Shown: positions 1-6,645, counted from the first letter of the stretch. The stretch is DNA of 11,498 bases from an uncultured Eubacterium sp. (GCA_910586045.1 CAJUIH010000104.1:1-11498); one strand, 5' to 3'. Program-made: numbers and translations. Notes: generated from the letters alone by a model not told the origin.

Positions 1-20
1 CGTCCCTTATCCGGCGTCCC
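1..20. repeat. Terminal fragment of a dispersed palindromic repeat (left copy)
   Basis: Read on the minus strand this is GGGACGCCGGATAAGGGACG. The same 20-mer with one change (G for the second A of the ATAAG) occurs on the plus strand at 11276-11295, where it is the outer edge of a long palindrome. The match stops abruptly after 20 bp (C here, T there on the same strand), which suggests a true element end at position 20. The motif contains GGGACG twice, 8 bp apart. Inference: the rest of this copy lies to the left of the window. Confidence 0.6.
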
Positions 21-85
21 CGCAGCCAAAATGTAACACCTTATCTGAACTGTTACCTTTAGTATATTAGTTTTTTAATTTTTAA

Positions 86-114
86 TTGCCTTATTCCCCT
101 TTATTTGGTAAAAT
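86..114 (+). promoter_or_regulatory. Sigma-A-type promoter for the TrpB2 gene
   Basis: TTGCCT (86-91) and TAAAAT (109-114) are separated by 17 bp, in AT-rich DNA. Transcription would start near 121 and give a leader of about 100 nt before the ATG at 224. The leader has short pairing options (CGGCAA at 145-150 with TTGCCG at 191-196), but no Trp-codon leader peptide, T-box or terminator that I can recognise. Confidence 0.6.
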
Positions 115-223
115 AAGCTGGAGTTTAAAAAAACCAACGAATAACGGCAACGTTTAGCCTTTGGCATGATACCGTAATATGTGTGATCCATTGCCGGAAG
201 TAATTGGAAAGGAGAACAAACCC

Positions 224-1609
224 ATGAGCAAGAAAGAAATTCCATACAAAATCTATCTCGAAGAGAACGAGATGCCAAAAAAATGGTATAATGTCCGTGC
301 CGATATGAAAAAGAAGCCAGCGCCGCTGCTGCATCCTGGAACCCTGCAGCCTATGACATTTGATGAGTTGCGTCCGGTGTTTTGTGATGAACTGGTGCGC
401 CAGGAACTGGATGATACGACGCCGTATATTGATATTCCGCAGGAAATTTGTGATTTTTACCGGATGTACCGCCCGTCACCGCTGGTACGGGCATACTGCC
501 TGGAAAAAAAGCTGGATACCCCGGCTAAGATCTATTATAAATTCGAAGGAAATAATACAAGCGGAAGTCATAAATTAAATTCAGCGATCGCACAGGCGTA
601 CTATGCGAAGCAGCAGGGGTTAAAGGGTGTTACAACCGAAACAGGAGCAGGGCAGTGGGGTACAGCCCTTTCTATGGCATGTTCTTACTTTGACCTGGAC
701 TGTAAGGTATATATGGTAAAAGTTTCTTATGAACAAAAACCGTTCCGCAGGGAGGTTATGCGTACTTATGGAGCATCGGTTACCCCTTCCCCGTCTGAAA
801 CAACGGAAGTAGGAAAGAAAATCCTCGCGGATCATCCGGGCACAACCGGAAGTCTCGGCTGTGCCATTTCAGAAGCGGTAGAAACGGCAACGCAATCCGA
901 AGGGTACCGTTATGTACTTGGCAGTGTATTAAACCAGGTATTGCTGCATCAGTCTGTGATCGGAATTGAGACCAAAACCGCTATGGATAAATATGACATC
1001 CATCCGGATATAATTATCGGATGCGCCGGAGGCGGATCCAACCTTGGCGGACTTATTTCCCCATTTATGGGCGAACAGTTGCGTGGAGAGGCGAAATACC
1101 AGTTTATCGCTGTAGAGCCGGCATCTTGCCCTAGCCTTACACGCGGCATCTATGCCTATGATTTCTGTGATACCGGAATGGTTTGTCCGCTGGCCAAAAT
1201 GTATACGCTTGGAAGCGGTTTCATTCCTTCCGCAAACCACGCCGGAGGGCTTCGTTACCATGGCATGAGTTCCGTATTGTCCGAACTGTATGACCAGGGG
1301 CAAATGCAGGCAGTCAGTGTAGAACAGACAGAAGTTTTTAAGGCAGCCGAACAATTTGCAAGGGTAGAAGGCATTCTGCCTGCACCAGAAAGCAGCCATG
1401 CGATCCGTGTTGCAATTGACGAAGCATTAAAGTGCCGGGAAACAGGAGAAGAAAAGACGATTTTATTCGGACTTACCGGAACCGGTTATTTTGATATGGT
1501 AGCTTATGAAAAATTCCATAATGGAGAAATGACCGATTATATTCCTACCGATGCAGAACTGCAGGCAGGGTTTGACGGCATTCCTAAATTTCCTGGAAAT
1601 ATGGAATAA
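224..1609 (+). CDS. trpB2: TrpB2-type tryptophan synthase beta chain (PLP enzyme)
   Basis: This 461-residue fold-type II PLP enzyme is the 'TrpB-like' second form of tryptophan synthase beta, which joins indole and L-serine to give tryptophan. Visible motifs are RPSPL (83-87), GSHKLN with the PLP-binding lysine K117, TETGAGQWG with the presumed catalytic glutamate E139, and the phosphate-binding GCAGGGSN. The W in GAGQWG, where classical TrpB1 has H, together with the long N-terminal extension, points to TrpB2. An ATG at 179 would add 15 residues, but GGAAAGGAG at 206-214 precedes the ATG at 224, so that start is preferred. No trpA or other trp gene is nearby; the gene has its own promoter and terminator and appears monocistronic. 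TrpB2 enzymes can work without TrpA and some deaminate serine, so the physiological substrate is inferred. Confidence 0.93.
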   Translation: MSKKEIPYKIYLEENEMPKKWYNVRADMKKKPAPLLHPGTLQPMTFDELRPVFCDELVRQELDDTTPYIDIPQEICDFYRMYRPSPLVRAYCLEKKLDTPAKIYYKFEGNNTSGSHKLNSAIAQAYYAKQQGLKGVTTETGAGQWGTALSMACSYFDLDCKVYMVKVSYEQKPFRREVMRTYGASVTPSPSETTEVGKKILADHPGTTGSLGCAISEAVETATQSEGYRYVLGSVLNQVLLHQSVIGIETKTAMDKYDIHPDIIIGCAGGGSNLGGLISPFMGEQLRGEAKYQFIAVEPASCPSLTRGIYAYDFCDTGMVCPLAKMYTLGSGFIPSANHAGGLRYHGMSSVLSELYDQGQMQAVSVEQTEVFKAAEQFARVEGILPAPESSHAIRVAIDEALKCRETGEEKTILFGLTGTGYFDMVAYEKFHNGEMTDYIPTDAELQAGFDGIPKFPGNME

Positions 1610-1660
1610 AAAACAACGCATAGTTATGCCCGCGCCTAACTATGCGTTGTTTTTTCTTTT
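1608..1660. terminator. Bidirectional intrinsic terminator between trpB2 and the recombinase
   Basis: A perfect 19-bp inverted repeat (1608-1626 with 1637-1655) encloses a 10-nt loop. A T-rich tract follows on the plus strand (to 1660), and a run of A at 1608-1613 gives a U-tract on the minus strand. It overlaps the trpB2 stop codon and ends 2 nt from the recombinase stop, so it should end both convergent transcripts. Confidence 0.9.
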
Positions 1661-1661
1661 T

Positions 1662-2714
1662 TCATTTTTCCCGCAATTGTACCATCTTAGCCGCCTGGCG
1701 CCTTCTGGCGTCTGCCTGTGCGGCATAGTGGCGTCTGGTTGTATTCACATCTTTATGGCCAAGCACATCTGCCACAAGATAGATATCCCCGGTTTCCTGG
1801 TAAAGATTCGTGCCAAATGTACTGCGCAGCTTGTGAGGGGTAATCCGTTTTACCGTAGTCACAAGCTGTGCATATTTTTTTACCAGTTTTTCTACAGACC
1901 GCACACCGATGCGTTTTCGCTGCATCGACAAGAAGAATGCATTGGTATGCCCTTCTACAGCTTCGATCTCGTCGCGCACTTCCATATAATCAAGCAGTGT
2001 TTCGGCTACTTCCTCATTGAAATAGACAATCACCTCCGCGCCGCCTTTTCTGCGGACCTTAACGCCGTTATTTTTAAAATCAAGGTCATTTTTATCAATG
2101 CCGACACATTCAGATACGCGGATCCCGGTACCAAGCAAAAGAGACAGCAATGCCAGGTCACGCGTTTTCGTCTGTTCATGATATGCTGACTGATGTGCTG
2201 TTAAATTTTCACCGGATTCTACCTCATCAAGAAGCATAGCCACTTCATCCACATCCAGGCGGACGATCTCCTTTTCATGGATTTTTGGAGGGTTTACAAG
2301 ATCAGGCGGATTGGTTTTGATTAGCTGCTTACGGAAATAATAATGGTAAAAACTCCTTAAACTCGCAAGCTTTCTGGAAATGCCTCGTTCATCGTTTGTA
2401 TGTTCCACACCGTCTTTGGTATATACTTTTAAATAATTCAGGTATTCTTCGATATCCAGCGGCGTAATCAGGTCCAAAAATGAGATTGGAATATTTGGTA
2501 TGTCATATTTTGCGCAAACCGGATTGTTTTCATGCAGAAACGAGAAGAAGATACCCAGATCATATGCGTAAGCCAGCCGTGTACGCGATGAAGTGGAGTG
2601 CTCGGTACCAAGAAAAAATTCCTGGCAAAAACGCGGCAGCTCTTTTGTCATTTCCCGCAGCTTTAATTCGTTTTTGATTTTTATTTTTTCATGATAGGTC
2701 TTTTCCATAGCCAT
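1662..2714 (-). CDS. XerS-like tyrosine recombinase
   Basis: This is a 350-residue tyrosine recombinase. An N-terminal SAM-like core-binding domain (about 25-130) precedes the catalytic domain (about 150-345). All catalytic residues are visible: R199 (GTGIRVSE), K223 (RRKGG), H294 and R297 (PHKLR), H320 (LGHKD) and Y330 (RRHYA). Length and motifs such as RSVEKLVKKY and RITPHKLRSTFGTNLY resemble streptococcal XerS, the single recombinase that resolves chromosome dimers, more than the roughly 300-residue XerC/XerD. The ATG at 2714 has AGGTG 8 nt upstream. No excisionase, relaxase or cargo genes are adjacent, and a dif-like site lies 43 bp upstream of the start codon. A chromosomal resolution role is therefore favoured over a mobile-element integrase. 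Substrate and XerS orthology are inferred. Confidence 0.9.
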   Translation of the reverse strand: MAMEKTYHEKIKIKNELKLREMTKELPRFCQEFFLGTEHSTSSRTRLAYAYDLGIFFSFLHENNPVCAKYDIPNIPISFLDLITPLDIEEYLNYLKVYTKDGVEHTNDERGISRKLASLRSFYHYYFRKQLIKTNPPDLVNPPKIHEKEIVRLDVDEVAMLLDEVESGENLTAHQSAYHEQTKTRDLALLSLLLGTGIRVSECVGIDKNDLDFKNNGVKVRRKGGAEVIVYFNEEVAETLLDYMEVRDEIEAVEGHTNAFFLSMQRKRIGVRSVEKLVKKYAQLVTTVKRITPHKLRSTFGTNLYQETGDIYLVADVLGHKDVNTTRRHYAAQADARRRQAAKMVQLREK

Positions 2715-2757
2715 AGTTTTTTCACCTGCCTTATTTTATCAATCAAATGGAGCGTTT

Positions 2758-2785
2758 AGTTTACATAATTATTCTTATGTCATTT
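2758..2785 (-). other. dif: Candidate dif site (chromosome dimer resolution)
   Basis: On the minus strand the 28 bp divide into an arm AAATGACATAA, a 6-bp centre GAATAA, and an arm TTATGTAAACT. The second arm is identical to the XerD-binding arm of Bacillus subtilis dif as I recall it, and close to E. coli TTATGTTAAAT. The first arm ends in CATAA, as the E. coli XerC arm does. The 11-6-11 geometry, the partial dyad symmetry (ACATAA/TTATGT) and the location in the 85-bp gap just upstream of a Xer-type gene all fit. In streptococci dif_SL likewise lies beside xerS. If correct, the window sits near the replication terminus. It could alternatively be the recombinase gene's own operator. Confidence 0.62.
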
Positions 2786-2799
2786 ATTTGCGCAGCGCT

Positions 2800-3534
2800 T
2801 CATTCTGTTTGTTTATTTGAAACTTGAAACTGCGGCCAGTCTTCAAACGCGGCGGATTGGATTGCTGAAAATAAGCGGTCTTTTACGCCATGTTCCTCCT
2901 GATTTATTCTTTTGAGCAGATCCTTGACATATTGCCGCTTTGTATAACCATCCGCCGGACACGGATTTTTCGTAACCGGCAGTTGATACTTATGCGCAAA
3001 GCCAATAATTTCAGCTTCCGGTGCATACATAAGCGGTCGGATCAACGTTAAGCCAGTGCGCTCCAGTTTTGTCTTTGGAGAAAAAGAGTGGAAGCGTCCT
3101 TCATAAAACAAAGACAAAAACATCGTTTCAATAAAATCATCCCTATGATGTGCATAAGCGATTTTATTGCATTTATTTTTTAATGCAGCCTGATTAAACG
3201 CGCCTTTTCGAAGCCTTGCGCAGAGGGAACACGGATGCTTCTGATCCTGTAAAAGGTCCGAGATCTGTGTATGCACACATTCATAAGGAACTTCCAGTTC
3301 TTCGCAGAAAGAATGGATTTGTTCTGTGTGAAAATCTTCATATCCAAGATGAACCGTCAGCGCAACCAATGTAAAATGCTTTGGATAAAAACGCTGGATG
3401 CCTTTCAATGCATGAAGCAGGGTAAGCGAATCCTTTCCGCCCGAGATTCCTACCGCAATTTTATCATTTTCTCCAATCAAGCCATAATCATCTACCGCGC
3501 GTCTGGTATAACTCAGCAGTTTTTGGATATCCAT
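2800..3534 (-). CDS. ttcA: TtcA-family tRNA 2-thiocytidine synthetase
   Basis: This 244-residue adenylating PP-loop enzyme is expected to thiolate tRNA cytidine (C32 in E. coli). The ATP-binding motif SGGKDS is at 31-36. Three cysteines match the TtcA iron-sulfur ligands: C102 and C105 in PCSLC, and C192 in KNPCPADG. HHRDD at 129-133 is also typical. A longer reading frame opens at 3624, but the ATG at 3534 has GGAGG 5 nt upstream, starts with the family-typical DIQKLLSYTRRAVDDY, and lies just downstream of a promoter at 3578-3606, whereas the longer start lies upstream of it. The gene is divergent from dtd. TtcA-like proteins are common in Clostridia, but their exact tRNA targets are less documented there. 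Confidence 0.88.
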   Translation of the reverse strand: MDIQKLLSYTRRAVDDYGLIGENDKIAVGISGGKDSLTLLHALKGIQRFYPKHFTLVALTVHLGYEDFHTEQIHSFCEELEVPYECVHTQISDLLQDQKHPCSLCARLRKGAFNQAALKNKCNKIAYAHHRDDFIETMFLSLFYEGRFHSFSPKTKLERTGLTLIRPLMYAPEAEIIGFAHKYQLPVTKNPCPADGYTKRQYVKDLLKRINQEEHGVKDRLFSAIQSAAFEDWPQFQVSNKQTE

Positions 3535-3577
3535 AATGACCTCCAGATCCATAGATTGGTTTTTCCCCGCAAGCAAT

Positions 3578-3606
3578 ACTATAACATACCGGTGGTTAAC
3601 TAGCAA
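3578..3606 (-). promoter_or_regulatory. Promoter for ttcA
   Basis: On the minus strand TTGCTA (3606-3601) and TATAGT (3583-3578) are separated by 17 bp. The predicted start near 3571 gives a leader of about 37 nt, which supports the ATG at 3534. Confidence 0.65.
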
Positions 3607-3638
3607 GGAGGGAACGTATTGCATTTTTGATTCTGTGC

Positions 3639-3667
3639 TTGTAAGCGATTCACAAAGATGCTATACT
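3639..3667 (+). promoter_or_regulatory. Promoter for dtd
   Basis: TTGTAA (3639-3644) and TATACT (3662-3667) are separated by 17 bp. It is divergent from the ttcA promoter, with the two -35 boxes 32 bp apart. The leader is about 73 nt and contains the tandem repeat at 3692-3720. Confidence 0.65.
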
Positions 3668-3691
3668 TAATAAGCAAAATTGTGGAACGAA

Positions 3692-3720
3692 TGCAAATGA
3701 ATCAAGTGCAAACGAATCAA
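3692..3720 (+). repeat. Two-unit tandem repeat in the dtd leader
   Basis: TGCAAATGAATCAA (3692-3705) and TGCAAACGAATCAA (3707-3720) differ at one base and repeat with a 15-bp period. The repeat lies between the dtd promoter and its ribosome binding site. A recent slippage duplication is the simplest reading; a paired protein-binding site is possible but unsupported. Confidence 0.6.
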
Positions 3721-3747
3721 ATCATACACAATATGGAGAGGTGAAAA

Positions 3748-4197
3748 ATGAAGTTTGTAATACAAAGAGTTTCAAAGGCGTCTGTTACGGTGGATGGTCA
3801 GATTGTCGGAAAAATAAACCATGGATTTCTTGTGCTTATCGGAGTAAGCAATTCCGATACCAAAGAAACCGCGGATAAAATGATTCGAAAAATGATGGGT
3901 CTGCGGATCTTTGAAGATTCTGCCGGAAAGACGAATTTATCATTAGAAACGGTAAACGGCGGGCTTCTTTTGGTATCGCAGTTTACTTTGTATGCCGACT
4001 GCCGAAAAGGAAACCGTCCGTCCTTTATCAATGCCGGACAACCGGATTTAGCAGAGGAATTGTATCAATACATTATTGAACAGTGCCGTATGCGTCAGGA
4101 TCAGGTGGAAACCGGAAAATTCGGCGCCGCCATGCAGGTACACCTGGTCAACGACGGGCCGTTTACCATTGTTTTGGATTCTGAAGATCTGGCATAA
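3748..4197 (+). CDS. dtd: D-aminoacyl-tRNA deacylase
   Basis: This 149-residue DTD enzyme is the standard length for the family. It hydrolyses D-amino acids mischarged on tRNA, and also Gly-tRNA(Ala), in the cytoplasm. Both active-site signatures are present: SQFTL at 77-81 and NDGPFT at 135-140, the latter holding the Gly-cisPro pair (G137-P138) that excludes L-amino acids. The N-terminal MKFVIQRVSKASVTVDG is typical. The ATG at 3748 follows GGAGAGGTG at 3735-3743. In many Firmicutes dtd sits behind relA; here it stands alone with its own promoter, divergent from another tRNA-related gene, ttcA. Confidence 0.97.
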   Translation: MKFVIQRVSKASVTVDGQIVGKINHGFLVLIGVSNSDTKETADKMIRKMMGLRIFEDSAGKTNLSLETVNGGLLLVSQFTLYADCRKGNRPSFINAGQPDLAEELYQYIIEQCRMRQDQVETGKFGAAMQVHLVNDGPFTIVLDSEDLA

Positions 4198-4199
4198 AA

Positions 4200-4245
4200 C
4201 CATATAACTATTCGTAAAAGTGTCCTTTTACGAATAGTTATATGG
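4200..4245. terminator. Perfect 21-bp hairpin between dtd and the cytidylate-kinase-like gene
   Basis: 4200-4220 pairs without mismatch to 4225-4245 around the 4-nt loop TGTC. It starts 2 nt after the dtd stop codon. On the plus strand no T-run follows (ATCCCC). On the minus strand the stem is followed by TTTTATG, so it looks more like a terminator for the minus-strand gene. It may still end or protect both transcripts. Confidence 0.7.
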
Positions 4246-4255
4246 ATCCCCTGCT

Positions 4256-4290
4256 GGGGCTGGGCGTTATAAACGCACAATCCCAGCCTC
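4256..4290. terminator. Second, GC-rich hairpin downstream of the cytidylate-kinase-like gene
   Basis: GGGGCTGGG (4256-4264) pairs with CCCAGCCTC (4282-4290), 9 bp including one G-T. A competing inner stem GCGTT/AACGC (4264-4268 with 4272-4276) lies in its loop. No T-tract follows on either strand. It sits 14 nt beyond the stop of the minus-strand gene, in tandem with the 21-bp hairpin, and probably acts with it in 3'-end formation. Confidence 0.4.
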
Positions 4291-4303
4291 AAAGGAACCA
4301 ACT

Positions 4304-4930
4304 CTATTCATAACCCATAATTTCTTTGTACCGCAGAATCATCTCTACGCAGCCGTCTACACCTAGTTTTGCGGAATTAAGCGTAAGATCATATGCTTTG
4401 GAATTTCCCCATTTTTTATTGGAATAATAATTATAATAACTGGAACGCTGTTTATCTTTTCTGCTGATCATATCTTTGGCTTTAGACTCGCTGATATGAA
4501 ATTCTTCCATGGCATTTCGAATGCGGAAATCCAAGTCCGCATGGATAAAGGTGTTGATCGTACGCGGAAACTCACTCAATGCATAATCGGCACAGCGTCC
4601 CACAATAATGCAGGATTCTTCTTCCGCCAGTTTTTTGATTGTATCAAACTGTGCCAGAAAAATCTTGTGGTTTAACGGCATATCCAGAAATGGAGCCGCT
4701 GTATATCCGGTTGCGGAATACGTATCCATAACGAGGGAATACAAAAAACTGCTGGTTGGTTTTTCGTCCTGCGTATGGAATATTTCTTCACATAATCCGC
4801 TTTCTTTTGCCGCCCTGCTCAGCAATTCCTTGTCATAACATTTAATGCCTAATTGTTCTGCCAACTTTAAACCGACATTTTTCCCAAGGCTTTCAAATTC
4901 CCGTCCAATCGTGATTACATAATTACTCAT
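4304..4930 (-). CDS. Cytidylate kinase-like family protein
   Basis: This 208-residue protein belongs to the cytidylate-kinase-like family (Cytidylate_kin2 type) that is abundant in Clostridia and often of unknown substrate. The N-terminus SNYVITIGREF is typical. The nucleotide-binding loop reads GREFESLGKN (9-18) instead of the usual GREYGSGG form: K17 is present but followed by N rather than S or T. Further along are IIVGRCADYAL and a basic region with SRKDKQR, as in the LID of this family. The ATG at 4930 has AAGGAG 8 nt upstream; an in-frame ATG at 4957 lacks one. A dedicated promoter lies at 5025-5053. It is not the housekeeping cmk, so CMP phosphorylation should not be assumed. Confidence 0.82.
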   Translation of the reverse strand: MSNYVITIGREFESLGKNVGLKLAEQLGIKCYDKELLSRAAKESGLCEEIFHTQDEKPTSSFLYSLVMDTYSATGYTAAPFLDMPLNHKIFLAQFDTIKKLAEEESCIIVGRCADYALSEFPRTINTFIHADLDFRIRNAMEEFHISESKAKDMISRKDKQRSSYYNYYSNKKWGNSKAYDLTLNSAKLGVDGCVEMILRYKEIMGYE

Positions 4931-4980
4931 AGAAACCGCTCCTTCCTGTTCACACAATGTTGCCTAATCCACCGGCGCTC

Positions 4981-5011
4981 GTGAACCGGCGTTATTTGGT
5001 AAATTTTAATG
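4981..5011 (+). repeat. 31-nt intergenic near-repeat, copy A
   Basis: This stretch matches the minus-strand sequence at 8780-8750 at 27 of 31 positions without gaps, including the uninterrupted core CCGGCGTTATTTG and a second block AATTTTA. It lies upstream of the cytidylate-kinase-like gene. A second ACCGGCG occurs at 4972-4978, just to its left. Confidence 0.6.
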
Positions 5012-5024
5012 TTTATTCATATCT

Positions 5025-5053
5025 ATTATAATGCAAATATTGCAAAATGTACA
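5025..5053 (-). promoter_or_regulatory. Promoter for the cytidylate-kinase-like gene
   Basis: On the minus strand TGTACA (5053-5048) and a perfect TATAAT (5030-5025) are separated by 17 bp. The -35 matches consensus at only 4 of 6 positions. The leader would be about 88 nt and would include the complement of the 31-nt repeat. Confidence 0.5.
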
Positions 5054-5060
5054 GAAAAAA

Positions 5061-5090
5061 TTGAACACACGCAAAAAGGATGTATATAAT
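5061..5090 (+). promoter_or_regulatory. Promoter-like sequence directed antisense to the rluD 3' end
   Basis: TTGAAC (5061-5066) and TATAAT (5085-5090) are separated by 18 bp on the plus strand, back to back with the minus-strand promoter at 5025-5053. No convincing plus-strand gene follows, only the converging 3' end of the pseudouridine synthase gene. It would give an antisense RNA if active. Confidence 0.4.
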
Positions 5091-5117
5091 GCACAAATTG
5101 TTTTTTTGCCTTTATCA

Positions 5118-6077
5118 CTATAACGAGCAGCATGCCAATAGTTTTTCAAAATACGCCGGAAGCGGCGCCGTTACTTCGATACGTTCCCCGCTGCGCGGGT
5201 GGATAAATCCAAGTGTCATAGCATGCAGACACTGTCCTTCCAGACGAAATTTCGGCTTCTGCGGGCCGTATAGCGGATCTCCCAAAATCGGATGCCCGAT
5301 TGCCGCCATATGTACCCGGATTTGGTGTGTTCGCCCAGTCTCCAGTTGAAATGCCATATAGGTATGACCCGAAAAGCGTTCTAAGACCCGGTAATGCGTG
5401 ACGGCGCTGCGTCCGTTTGGAACATTTGCCGCCATTTTCAGGCGGTTTTTCGGATCCCGTCCAATATCCATGCAAATGCTGCCGGTTTCTTCTTTTACAC
5501 GGCCTATGACAATCCCCCGGTACTGTCTTGTCATCGTGTGCGCTTTGATCTGCTCGGAAATTTTTATGTGTGCATCGTCATTTTTGCATACGACCAGGGA
5601 TCCGGTCGTATCTTTGTCGATCCGGTGTACAATACCCGGACGGATTTCGCCGTTGATTCCGGATAAATCATTGCGGCAATGATACAAGACGGCATTGACC
5701 AGCGTTTTGTTATAATGGCCGGGAGCCGGATGGACGACCATATTTTTGGGTTTGTTTACGACCAGTACATCCGCGTCTTCATATAAAATATCCAAAGGAA
5801 TGTTTTCCGGTTCTATATCGACCCGCACAGCCGGCGGTACTCGGACATGGACTACATCGCCCGCTTTTACCGTATAACTTGGTTTTGGGGTTAAACCAGA
5901 AATCTGTACCTGCCCGTTTTTGATTAATTTTTGAAAAAAAGCTCTGGACAAATCAGGATAAATCAAGGCTAAAAACTTATCCAGCCGTTCGCCTTCGTAT
6001 ACGACGCTGGCTTCAAAACTCTGGACTTGTCCGTTTTGGCTGTCTATGGGTATCATGGCCTGCTGTTTATTTTGCAT
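5118..6077 (-). CDS. rluD: RluD/RluA-family pseudouridine synthase (YlyB-like)
   Basis: This 319-residue enzyme converts uridine to pseudouridine in RNA, probably 23S rRNA. An S4 RNA-binding domain lies at about 29-85 (ERLDKFLA to GDVV). The catalytic domain follows, with VVNKPKNMVVHPAPGH at 106-121, HRIDKDTTG at 151-159 (catalytic D154), and the late motif LETGRTHQIRVHMAAIGHPILGD. The ATG at 6077 is preceded by GAGAGGA about 8 nt away. It lies 24 nt after lspA, as ylyB follows lspA in B. subtilis, so it is the last gene of the cluster. No clear terminator follows its stop, and read-through toward the cytidylate-kinase-like gene is possible. The exact rRNA site is not determined by the sequence. 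Confidence 0.95.
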   Translation of the reverse strand: MQNKQQAMIPIDSQNGQVQSFEASVVYEGERLDKFLALIYPDLSRAFFQKLIKNGQVQISGLTPKPSYTVKAGDVVHVRVPPAVRVDIEPENIPLDILYEDADVLVVNKPKNMVVHPAPGHYNKTLVNAVLYHCRNDLSGINGEIRPGIVHRIDKDTTGSLVVCKNDDAHIKISEQIKAHTMTRQYRGIVIGRVKEETGSICMDIGRDPKNRLKMAANVPNGRSAVTHYRVLERFSGHTYMAFQLETGRTHQIRVHMAAIGHPILGDPLYGPQKPKFRLEGQCLHAMTLGFIHPRSGERIEVTAPLPAYFEKLLACCSL

Positions 6078-6101
6078 ATCTGGTTCCTCTCGTTGGATGC
6101 G

Positions 6102-6620
6102 CTATTTCTTTTTCGGAAAAATACGGATCTGTTCAAAATCTTCCTCTTTATAGTAAAACAAGATCAGTAAAATCAGCGCGGCTGTTGCCGCTGTGACATA
6201 AATATCCGCAACATTAAAAATCGGAAAATCAATCAAAGAAAAATAAAAAAAATCAACCACGTATCCCTGCCGTGCGCGGTCGAGCGCGTTTCCGGCCGCT
6301 CCGGCCGCATACAGGATTGCGGTTATACGCAGAAACAGGAAATGGCTGGTCAATGGAATCTTTGCATACAGATAAGGGATAAAAAACAGGATCCCGGCTG
6401 CCAGAATCAAAAAAAATGTCCGCTGCCCCTGCATCATGCCAAAAGCGGAGCCGCGGTTTTCCAAATATTGGAGTTCGAATACGCCGCGGATCAGCACAAC
6501 GGTTCTGCCCCCCTCTAAGGCTGCCTGCGCTGCCTGTTTGGTTATTTGGTCGATGATTATAAGCAGCACGGTACTGAACGCAAAAAAACACATGCTGCCG
6601 GTTTTTGTGGTCGGCTTCAT
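6102..6620 (-). CDS. lspA: Lipoprotein signal peptidase (signal peptidase II)
   Basis: This 172-residue integral membrane aspartyl protease removes signal peptides from prolipoproteins after lipidation. Hydrophobic segments lie at about 11-24, 69-86, 94-110 and 137-156. Conserved motifs are DQITK (24-28), ENRGSAFGM (54-62), GNALDRARQGYVVDF (110-124) and FNVAD (135-139). The catalytic aspartates are D123 and D139 by family alignment. The C-terminus is short and basic (FPKKK). The ATG at 6620 has AGGAGG 7 nt upstream. It lies 25 nt after ylmH and 24 nt before the rluD-type gene, so the three are very probably cotranscribed. Confidence 0.97.
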   Translation of the reverse strand: MKPTTKTGSMCFFAFSTVLLIIIDQITKQAAQAALEGGRTVVLIRGVFELQYLENRGSAFGMMQGQRTFFLILAAGILFFIPYLYAKIPLTSHFLFLRITAILYAAGAAGNALDRARQGYVVDFFYFSLIDFPIFNVADIYVTAATAALILLILFYYKEEDFEQIRIFPKKK

Positions 6621-6645
6621 TACGGTACCTCCTATCCTGCCTTGG

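Noticed and set aside
121..223. Trp-responsive attenuator or T-box in the trpB2 leader
   Set aside because: No leader peptide rich in Trp, no terminator hairpin with T-run and no T-box sequence; only weak short pairings.
929..1399. 156-codon open frame on the minus strand
   Set aside because: It is antisense to the catalytic core of the well-supported trpB2 gene.
1551..2189. 212-codon open frame on the plus strand
   Set aside because: It runs through the bidirectional terminator and is antisense to the recombinase gene; no ribosome binding site or family pattern.
1662..2714. Integrative element or phage integrase interpretation of the recombinase
   Set aside because: No excisionase, relaxase, replication or cargo genes and no tRNA target nearby; neighbours are housekeeping genes and the upstream site looks like dif.
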